Part shown: piece by piece, positions 56,330 through 64,000 of the stretch
Layout: each line of letters opens with the position of its first letter
Position numbering within the stretch: position 1 is the stretch's first letter
Origin: Tessaracoccus coleopterorum
Lineage (GTDB): Bacteria > Actinomycetota > Actinomycetes > Propionibacteriales > Propionibacteriaceae
Assembly (NCBI RefSeq): GCF_011174705.1
Contig: NZ_JAANIJ010000001.1
Coordinates: 2,170,001-2,234,000 of the forward strand
DNA: 64,000 bases
Direction: 5' to 3'
Notes under the pieces: generated by a model
Database searches by the model: none
Told to the model about the DNA's origin: nothing
Seen by the model: the letters and a program-made list of their open reading frames with translations, nothing else
Translations under genes and position numbers: made by a program

Positions 56330-57008
56330 TCGCCCTGGTCGACGGCGTCCCCGTCGCCGTCCGCCCCGGCCAGCACGGCCGCGGTGCCGGAGAGGCCCAG
56401 CCGCGTGGCGCCCGCCTCCACCATCTTGTTCGCGGTGGCGTAGTCACGGATGCCGCCGCTGGCCTTGACGCCGAGTCGCTCCCCGACGGTGGCCGCCATC
56501 AGCTCGACGGCGTGCACGGACGCACCCCCGGCCGGGTGGAACCCGGTTGAGGTCTTGACGTAGTCGGCTCCCGCAGCCTCCGAGGCGCGACACGCCGCGA
56601 CGATCTCGTCGTCGGTGAGTGCGGCCGACTCGATGATCACCTTGAGCAACCCCCTGGTGGCCTCACGGACGGCGCGGATCTCGGCCTCGACGAGGTCGGG
56701 GCGCCCCTCCTTCAGCAGGCCGATGTTGATCACCATGTCGACCTCGTCGGCTCCGTTGGCCGAGGCCTGGGCGGCCTCGAACGCCTTCGCCTGCGGGGTG
56801 TGGTTGCCGGAAGGGAAGCCGCACACGGTCGCGACCTTGACGTCTCCCATGTCGTCGGTGATGGGGAGCATTGAGGGGAGACGCACACGGAGTAGGTGCC
56901 GAGCTCCTTCGCCTCAGCCACGAGCGCCGAGATCTGGGCGCGCGTGGCGTCCGTCTTCAGCAGGGTGTGGTCGACCAACTGAGCCAGGGCTGTGCGGGTG
57001 ATCTCCAT
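56323..57008 (-). CDS. deoC: Deoxyribose-phosphate aldolase
   Basis: About 228 residues. It cleaves 2-deoxyribose-5-phosphate to acetaldehyde and glyceraldehyde-3-phosphate. It starts [20 protein letters not shown]; one base near 56876 restores [13 protein letters not shown]. Diagnostic parts are [31 protein letters not shown], the Schiff-base lysine [17 protein letters not shown], and [26 protein letters not shown] site precedes the ATG. It stands alone, without other deo genes. Confidence 0.93.
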
Positions 57009-57267
57009 GTCCGTCCTTTCGGTTCGCCTTCTCCGGGCATCGTATCGCCCGGTCCGTAGCCGACGGCGTGCGAGTGCTCCAGGCCAGAGGGTGAAGACAC
57101 CTTGTCTCGGACCGGTTCGAGCACCGCTGCTGAGCGTTTGAACGAGTAGCGGTCACTTTGGTCGAGCGAACCGGGGCAAAGGTTGCCGCATTGGCTGGGA
57201 CCGCTCCTAGGCTGCCGGGCAACGCGGCTCCACTGTGGAAGCCGCATCCAGGAGTCGAAGGGGATCC
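57009..57267. other. Intergenic region upstream of the GH101 gene
   Basis: 259 bp between the divergent deoC and GH101 starts. It should contain both promoters. I see no well-spaced -35/-10 pair, and no inverted repeat strong enough to name as an operator. A GGAG and AAGGGG site lies before the ATG at 57268. Confidence 0.4.
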
Positions 57268-60200
57268 ATGTCACGACCACGACTGAAGACACGACGGACG
57301 GTGGCCACCGTTGCCGCCGGCGCGTTGGTGACCGGAGGGCTGGCGTTCTCGCCGGCCCCGGCCAGCGCGGACCTCACCTATGCCTTGTTGCCGCAGAGCC
57401 AGATGTCCGTGGTGGCCGTCAACTCTGTTGAGCCTGAGGCTGAGCTGGGCAGAGGTGGCGGGCCCGCCGAGTACGTCCTCGACGGAAACAGGGACACGTA
57501 CTGGCACACCAAGTGGCAAGGTGGCGTCGACCCGCTGCCGCACCACCTGACCGTGAAGCTGGCCGATGAGGCCGTCCAGGTCGGTCGCGTTACTCTGACG
57601 CCGCGCCAGAGTTCCAACGGCTCGGGGCGCGTCAACGAGTACGAGCTGCTCGCCGCCACCGGCCCCGACTGCACGGCCGCCACGTACACCAAGGTGGCGG
57701 AAGGTTCGTTCCCGGGCGATGTCGCCTCCGCGCTGACCGACCGCGTCATCACGCTGGACCAGCCCGTCGACGCCAACTGCCTGCAGGTGAGGTACCTGAG
57801 CACCTGGGGCGGCGTGAGGGGCGCCGACCCCATCTCGCCCGCCGAGACGGTCGGCTCGCTCGCCGAGTTCAACGTCGAAACCGTCTCCGGCGAGGTCACC
57901 CCACCGACCCGCCCCGAGATCGTCATCCCCGAGGGCACCGTCGAGATCGCCGACGGCGACCTCACGGTGCGCATGCACCCGGGCTTCCCGCAGGTCGTCG
58001 ACTACCGCCTCGGTGACAAGCAGCTCGCCGGTCGCCTCGGTGACGCGCTGACCAGCATCCTCGTCAACGAAGAGGAGCAGCCCGTCACCGTCGGCGCCCC
58101 CGTAAAGTCGGACGACGGCAGGTCGGCCACCTACGCGCTGACCTTCCCGAACCTCGAGGGCGTCTCCTTCGATGCGGTCGCCTCGGTCAAGGAGGGGGTG
58201 TTCACGCTGACGCTGACCGGCCTCGTCGACCCGGACAACGACGTGCGTCGCGTACGGATCCCCAACCACGACCTGGTCACCGTCACCTCCGACGACGCCG
58301 CCTCGCAGCTCACCGCGGGCCGCATCAGCCCCGACCGCAACAACGTGGCCGACAGCTTCGACAACGTCGCTGCCTCCGCCCCCGTGCCGTGCGGGGCTCC
58401 TACCTGATCGTGGCGAACAACTCCGAGCTCGCGGCCGCGTTCGATACGAACGCCACCGAGGACAACACAGGCCCGTCGAGCACGTCCGGCCGCGTCTCCA
58501 GCGGTAACAACCGTTACCAGAACGCCATCGTCGAGGCGGACGGCTACAAGTTGGGCACCGCCTACGCCGGCACCTGGACGTGGCTTGCCGAGGGCGTCGT
58601 CGCCAAGGGCGGCGACACCTCCATCGGCCGTGAGAATGATCCCTTCGTCGAGATCAAGCTCACCGCCGACGCCAACGCCGACGCGGTCGTCGACTGGCAG
58701 GACGGCGCCATCGCCACGCGCGACATCGTCCTGCAGGCCAACGGCACCGAGGATGTGCCCGACACGGTCATCGCCCGCATCCCGTTCAACATCGTGTCGC
58801 AGGCGACCCACCCGTTCCTGCGCACGCTGGATGACACCAAGAAGATCGCGCTTGCCACCGACAACCTCGGCCAGCAGGTGCTGCTCAAGGGCTACCAGTC
58901 CGAGGGCCACGACGCGGCGCACCCCGACTACGCGGACAACTACAACATCCGCGCCGGCGGCTACGACGACCTCGTGAAGCTGGTCGACGAGGGTGCGAAC
59001 TGGAACGCCATGTTCGGCGTCCACGTCAACGCCACCGAGTCGTACTCCGAGGCCAACGCCTTCTCCGAGGACCTGCTCTACATGCCGCCGCGCAAGGCGT
59101 GGGCTGGATGAACCAGTCCTACTACATCGATGGACCGAAGGATCTGGCCACCGGCAACGTCCTCGACCGCTTCCGGGACTTCATGGACGAGGCGCCGGAG
59201 AACCTGCGCTGGCTCTACATGGACGTCTACTACCCGTATGGCTGGGAGATGGAGCGCTTCACCGAGGAGCTCCACGACCAGGGCTGGACGATGTCGACCG
59301 AGTGGTCCGACCACATGCCCCAGCAGACCATCTGGTCGCACTGGTCGCAGGATGAGAACTACGGCGGCTCGGCCAACAAGGGCCTGAACTCGCAGCTGAT
59401 GCGGTTCGTCTACAACTCGAAGCGTGACACGTGGAACCCGGACCCCGTCCTGGGTAACACCAACATCGTCGACTTCGAGGGCTGGACCGGCCACGTCGAC
59501 TACAACAAGTTCATCGACAACGTGTGGCAGCGCAACCTGCCCACCAAGTTCCTGCAGCAGTCCGACATCGTGAAGTGGGACAAGGCCGGCGGCGAGATCA
59601 CCTTCGCCAACGGCACCGTCGCGACGTCCCCGCTCTCCGGCATCAACGGCGCCACCGTTCCGACCAACCGCACCTTCGCCTACGACGGTGCCACGGTCTA
59701 CGACCAGGGCAGGTACCTCCTGCCCTGGGATGACAAGACCGGGGAGCGCCTCTACCACTTCAACGGCACCGGAGGCCCGTCCGAGTGGACGCTGACCGAC
59801 GCCTGGAAGTCGCAGACCAGCCTCAAGCTGTTCAAGCTGACCGACACCGGTCGGGTCGACGCAGGCACGGTCACACCCGCTGACGGCAAGGTCACCATCG
59901 AGGCCGAGGCCAACACCGCCTACGTGCTGTACCCGACCTCCGAGGTTCCCGAGGCCAAGGCGCCGAACTGGGCCAGGACTCCGGCATCGCCGACCCCGGC
60001 TTCTTCTCGGGCACCCTGGACGCGTACGACACCACCGGCGACGTGTCGGTCGTCAAGACCGACCGCGGCAACTACCAGGCCGAGTTCGGGGCCGGCGCGG
60101 CCTCGCTGACCCAGGAGCTCACCCTCCCCGCAGGCACCTACTCCGGTTGGGCCTGGGTCGAGGTCGAGCCCGGCCAGACCCGCGACCTCACCGTCACCGC

Positions 60201-62779
60201 GAGCGGCGACGGCGTCGAGGCGGCGGGCTACTCCACCGGCACCTCCGGTGTGGTCGCCAACACCATCTCCTCCTCGACGGTCATGAACGCGACCGCCTCG
60301 GATGAGAAGCTGCGCACCAACTTCCAGCGCCTGCGCGTGGTCTTCACCACCGACGGCACCCCGTTCGAGCTCGGCTTCACCGTCGGCGACGGCGACGCCA
60401 AGGTCTCCATCGACGACCTGCGCGTCGTGGAGTACACCCCGGCCGACGATGCCGACGAAACCGACGAGACGATCTTCTTCGAGGACTTCGAGAACATCGA
60501 CACGGGCTACTTCCCGTTCGTCACGGGTGCCACCAACGCGGGCGGCGACGCACGCACCCAGCTGGCCAAGCGCCACGCCCCTTCTCGCAGAAGGGCTGGT
60601 ACGGCGTCGACAGCTTCAACAAGGTCGTGGAGGGCGGCAAGCTCAACGACAACGCGCTCACGGGCACGTGGTCGCTGATGGCCAACAACGAGAACGCTGG
60701 CGAGATCCTCAAGACCTCCCCGGCGCCATCGCGTTCGAGGCCGGTCACAGGTACCGCGTCTCGTTCGACTACCAGACCACCTACGCCGACCAGTACCGTG
60801 TGCGCCTCGGTGGCGACTCGATCATCGACGGTGCGGTCACGACCACCAACCTGGTCTCCGAGGTCCTGCCGCAGACGCTCTCCACCACCAGGTGGAACGG
60901 CGAGTTCGACGCCTCCTGTGGTGCGCCGTTCATCGCCATCGACAAGATGGCGGGCCAGAACACGCAGCACAACATGACGATCGACAGCCTGCGCGTCGAG
61001 GATCTCGGCGAGAGCTCCGGTGTCTGCCTCGATGGCTCGATCACGGCCAACGCCAGTGTGGAGGCCGGTGGTGCGCTGACCGTCACCACGAAGGTCGTCG
61101 CGATCAGCGGCGCCCTCACCGACGTGAAGCACGCCCTGACCCTGCCGGAGGGCTGGACCTCGTCGGTCACCACCCCGGTGCCGTGAACCTTGCCCAGGGT
61201 GAGACCTCCACCCAGGTCTGGAGCGTCCAGGTGCCGCTCGAGGGTGAGACCTCCACGATCGGCTTCACCGGATCGGCCGGCGCCGACGGCGAGACCGCGA
61301 CGGTCAACCGTTCCACCAAGGTGTCCGTCTCGCAGCCCCTGCCCGACGGGGAGATCTACCTCTCCGACCTGCGGGACCGCGTCACCAGCCAGGCCAACGG
61401 CTGGGGCCCGCTCGAGTGGGACCTGTCCAACGGTGAGGACGGTGCCGGCGACGGTGGCCCCATCAGCGTGGACGGCGTGACCTACGCGAAGGGCCTCGGC
61501 ATGCACGCCAACGGCCACGTCGCCTTCGATCTGGGTGGCGAGTGCACCGCGTTCAAGTCGATCGTCGGCATCGACGACATCCAGGGTGCGAAGGGTTCCG
61601 TGACCTTCATCGTCCAGGGTGACGGGGTCGAGCTGGCCCGCTCGCCCGAGCTGACCGGTTCCTCGCAGGCGTTCGCGTTCGACGTCAACATCACCGGCGT
61701 GAAGAACCTGAAGCTGATCGCCGACCAGGGGCCGGCAACGGCAACGACCACGCCGACTGGGCAGGCGCCCGCGTGCTGGCGAGGGTGATGTCGAGGTTCC
61801 CGACACCGACGCCCCGGTGATCGAGAAGATCGCCGATCAGGCGGTTGAGCTCGGGTCCGATGTGTCGGTCGCCGTCAAGGCCGCCGACGAGTCGACGCCG
61901 CTGGTCTACTCCGCAGAGGGCCTTCCGGCCGGTGTCGCGATCGATGCCGCGACCGGTGTGATCTCGGGTAGGCCGACCGCTGCCGGCGTGTCGAATGTGA
62001 CCGTCACGGTCGCCGACTCCGAGGGCAACGAGGCGACCGTGTCGTTCACGATCACGGTCACCGAGGCGCCTGTCGTCGACACCGACGCCCCGGGCATCGA
62101 GAAGATCGCCGACCAGGCCGTCAAGGTCGGGGCCGACTTCACGCTCCAGGTCAAGGCCACCGACGCCTCCAAGCCGCTGGCCTACTCGGCCACCGGTCTG
62201 CCTGCGGGCCTGAAGATCGACGCCGCAACCGGTGTGATCTCGGGCAGGGCGACCAAGCCGGGCAACAACAAGGTCGTCGTGACCGTCACCGACGCACAGG
62301 GCAACCTGGCCTCTGTCGAGTTCAAGCTCAAGGTCGAGAACCAGAACAAGCCGAGCTTCGAGCGGACCGCGCCCTACACGCTGGCCGGGTTCCACAAGGT
62401 CAACGGTCGGGACTGGTTCACCAAGTGTGAGAACTACTCGCAGACGCAGCGCTGCCGCACCGACATCTGGGCCTCGACCGTCGTCAAGACGGGTAAGGGC
62501 TTCGAGGTCAGGAAGGCGTGGGTGTTCAACAACCTCACCTACCTGCCCTACATGTTGCGCGGGCAGTGGGCCGCCAACAACCTGGGCTACACGAACCAGT
62601 GGACCGCAGCCGACGGCCGCAGGTGGAAGACGGAGTGCGACACCACCAACACGGGTGGCAACGGATGCCGCAGCTACGCGATGACCACGGTCGTCTCGGC
62701 AACCCCGAAGCGTGGGGGTGGCTACACCTTCTCGCAGTCCAACCAGTGGGTGTTCAACAACATCGTGATGTTCCGCTGA
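57268..62779 (+). CDS. Secreted endo-alpha-N-acetylgalactosaminidase (GH101) with binding modules
   Basis: About 1,840 residues. Signal peptide at 1-38 (RTVATVAAGALVTGGLAFSPAPASA). Then an F5/8-type sugar-binding domain (~45-215; YVLDGNRDTYWHTKWQGG), the GH101 catalytic region with the nucleophile Asp in RWLYMDVYYPYGWEMERF (codon at 59222) and the acid/base Glu in WTMSTEWSDHMPQQTIWSHW (59300), CBM-like beta domains, an NPCBM module (~1360-1505; VTYAKGLGMHANGHVAFDLG), two Ig-like repeats, and a duplicated C-terminal module. GH101 enzymes release the core-1 disaccharide from O-glycans such as mucin. At least nine frame breaks. Start at 57268 after AAGGGGATCC. Confidence 0.88.
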
Positions 62780-62806
62780 CATCCCGGATGAGCTGACGCT
62801 CAACAG

Positions 62807-62840
62807 GATCGGCCCCGGCTCGTACGAGCCGGGGCCGATC
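62807..62840. terminator. Bidirectional hairpin terminator
   Basis: A perfect 15-bp stem, GATCGGCCCCGGCTC, with loop GTAC (itself self-complementary) and the complementary arm. It lies between the GH101 stop and the convergent kinase gene. No T-tract follows on either strand, as is common in high-GC actinobacteria. Confidence 0.7.
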
Positions 62841-62852
62841 AATGTGTTCCGG

Positions 62853-64000
62853 TCAGCCCGCGGCGGCGACCCCGTCAGCCAGTGGGAGGGAGACCCGGAA
62901 GGTCGTGAGGCCGGGGCGCGACGCGACGTCGGCCCTGCCTCCCCAGGACTCGACCATCGCCCTCACGATCGCGAGGCCGAGGCCGGTTGACGGGGCAGTC
63001 GTCGCGGCCCTCGCCTCGTCGGCCTTGGTGAACCTCTCGAACACCAACGGCAGCGTCTCCTCCGGAATGCCCGGCCCGTCGTCAGCCACCTCGATCACGG
63101 CGAGGCCGTCGACCGCACGGACGCTGGTGTGCACCTGGGTGCCGGGCGGCGTATGGGTGCGGGCATTGGACAGCAGGTTGACCATCACCTGGTGCAACTG
63201 GTCCGCGTCCGCCAACACCGTGACCTCGGACGTGGGCACATCGAGCAGCCAGCGGTGGTCGCTACTGGCGGCCTGGGCATCCGAGACGGCATTGAGCACC
63301 ACCTCGACGGCGTCGACCGGGCCGGGCTCGATCCGGGCGTCCGAGTCGAGCCGCGCCAGCAGGAGCAGGTCGTTGACGAGCTTCGACATGCGCGTCGACT
63401 CGGACTCGATGCGACCCATCGCGAACCGGGCGTCGGTGACTTCGGGGGAGCGTCGGGCCAACTCGGCGTAGCCGCGGATGGCCGCGAGCGGGTTGCGCAG
63501 TTCGTGGGAGGCGTCGGCAACGAACCGGCGCAGCTTGGTCTCGCTCGCCTCGCGGGACGCCAGGGCACCCTCCACCCGGTCGAGCATCTGGTTGAATGCC
63601 GACGACAGGCGCGTCACCTCGTTGTGCTCGGGCAGGTCCACCACGTCGACACGCGGCACCTCGACGGTTCCCCGCTCCAGTTCGAGCCTGCTCACCTCGT
63701 CCGCGGTCACCGTCAGCTCGCTCAGCTTGCGGGTCGCCCGACGCAGCACGGCCCGCGTCACCACCGCGGTGACGACCAGGGCGAGGGCGGTGAGTCCGAC
63801 GGCAAGCCGCGTCATCCAGGTCAGCGAGTTCTCCACCTTCTGGACGGGGATCCCGACCACGGCCTTACCGAACTGCGTCTGGTACGCCATCACCCGGTAA
63901 CTGCCCATCTCCGGGAGCCGGATGGTGTGGATCTCGCCGTCGGCAGGCGTCGCGTAGATCTTCTCGGACTCGGCCGTTGTCACGGTGGTCGGGATGCCCG
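62853..64000 (-). CDS. Sensor histidine kinase (N-terminus beyond window)
   Basis: About 380 residues are in the window; the start lies past 64000. Order: an extracytoplasmic sensor part (IRLPEMGSYRVMAYQTQFGK), a TM helix (LAVGLTALALVVTAVVTRAVL), a HAMP linker (RVDVVDLPEHNEVTRLSSAFNQML), the H-box FVADASHELRNPLAAIRGYAEL (phospho-His), N-box QLHQVMVNLLSNARTHTPPG, and G-boxes VADDGPGIPEETLPLVFERF and STGLGLAIVRAMVESWGG. It lacks frame breaks. The response regulator probably lies just beyond the window end. Confidence 0.92.
   Translation of the reverse strand, partial: GIPTTVTTAESEKIYATPADGEIHTIRLPEMGSYRVMAYQTQFGKAVVGIPVQKVENSLTWMTRLAVGLTALALVVTAVVTRAVLRRATRKLSELTVTADEVSRLELERGTVEVPRVDVVDLPEHNEVTRLSSAFNQMLDRVEGALASREASETKLRRFVADASHELRNPLAAIRGYAELARRSPEVTDARFAMGRIESESTRMSKLVNDLLLLARLDSDARIEPGPVDAVEVVLNAVSDAQAASSDHRWLLDVPTSEVTVLADADQLHQVMVNLLSNARTHTPPGTQVHTSVRAVDGLAVIEVADDGPGIPEETLPLVFERFTKADEARAATTAPSTGLGLAIVRAMVESWGGRADVASRPGLTTFRVSLPLADGVAAAG

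Noticed and set aside
1-64000. Widespread programmed frameshifting or recoding as an explanation for the many frame changes
   Set aside because: Breaks lack shared slippery or structural signals and occur in nearly all gene classes. Only the tail chaperone pair has the position and form of true programmed shifting.

Overview
The window is high-GC actinobacterial DNA. The supporting signs are leaderless promoters, GTG/TTG starts, a WhiB-like protein, a translational T-box before ileS, the actinobacterial tadA partner gene, and a FHA/Ig/MoxR/DUF58/transglutaminase/RDD cluster. A Propionibacteriaceae member such as a Tessaracoccus relative fits, but that is inference.

Sequence quality governs the reading. 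Most genes are broken by one-base losses, nearly always in runs of G or C, and adding back one G or C restores a conserved protein each time. I treat these as base-calling errors, not pseudogenes. Gene coordinates below run from the inferred true start to the inferred true stop across such breaks ('frame break' in the entries).

1-15,612: a very small but apparently complete siphophage-type prophage. The integrase (+) is at the left edge. Lysis, tail, head, terminase and early regulatory genes form one tightly overlapping minus-strand operon. At the right end a divergent operon runs into tRNA-Arg(ACG), which carries attR. The last gene of that operon takes its stop codon from the tRNA, and in the circular phage it would lie just upstream of int. 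This is the arrangement expected for integration-dependent immunity. The left junction (attL) is outside the window. A symmetric 14-bp operator overlaps two divergent promoters, and a phased array of 21-bp palindromes lies in the 3' end of a replication-type gene.

15,613-33,007: housekeeping genes. They include glycerophosphodiesterase, menB, a HIT protein, a YwiC-like membrane protein, a cyclase-fold protein, upp, tadA with its partner, an MFS exporter, tRNA-Ser(CGA), a degenerate PAP2 protein, a LytR_C protein, a HerA-like ATPase, two lipoproteins, a ROK kinase, aspartokinase, a YceH-methyltransferase fusion and a Gfo/Idh/MocA oxidoreductase.

33,014-39,926: an LCP cell-wall ligase, ileS with an ultrashort translational T-box, a duplicated-domain protein of unknown function, and a MalY/PatB aminotransferase.

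40,008-53,732: one co-directional cluster of FHA protein, giant membrane-anchored Ig/FN3 protein, MoxR ATPase, DUF58 protein, transglutaminase-like membrane protein lacking its catalytic residues, and RDD-FHA protein. It looks like an envelope-surface assembly system framed by phosphothreonine-reading domains.

53,806-64,000: dcd, an ABC half-transporter, deoC, a ~1,840-residue secreted GH101 endo-alpha-N-acetylgalactosaminidase ending in a duplicated Cys-pair module, and a sensor histidine kinase cut by the window end.
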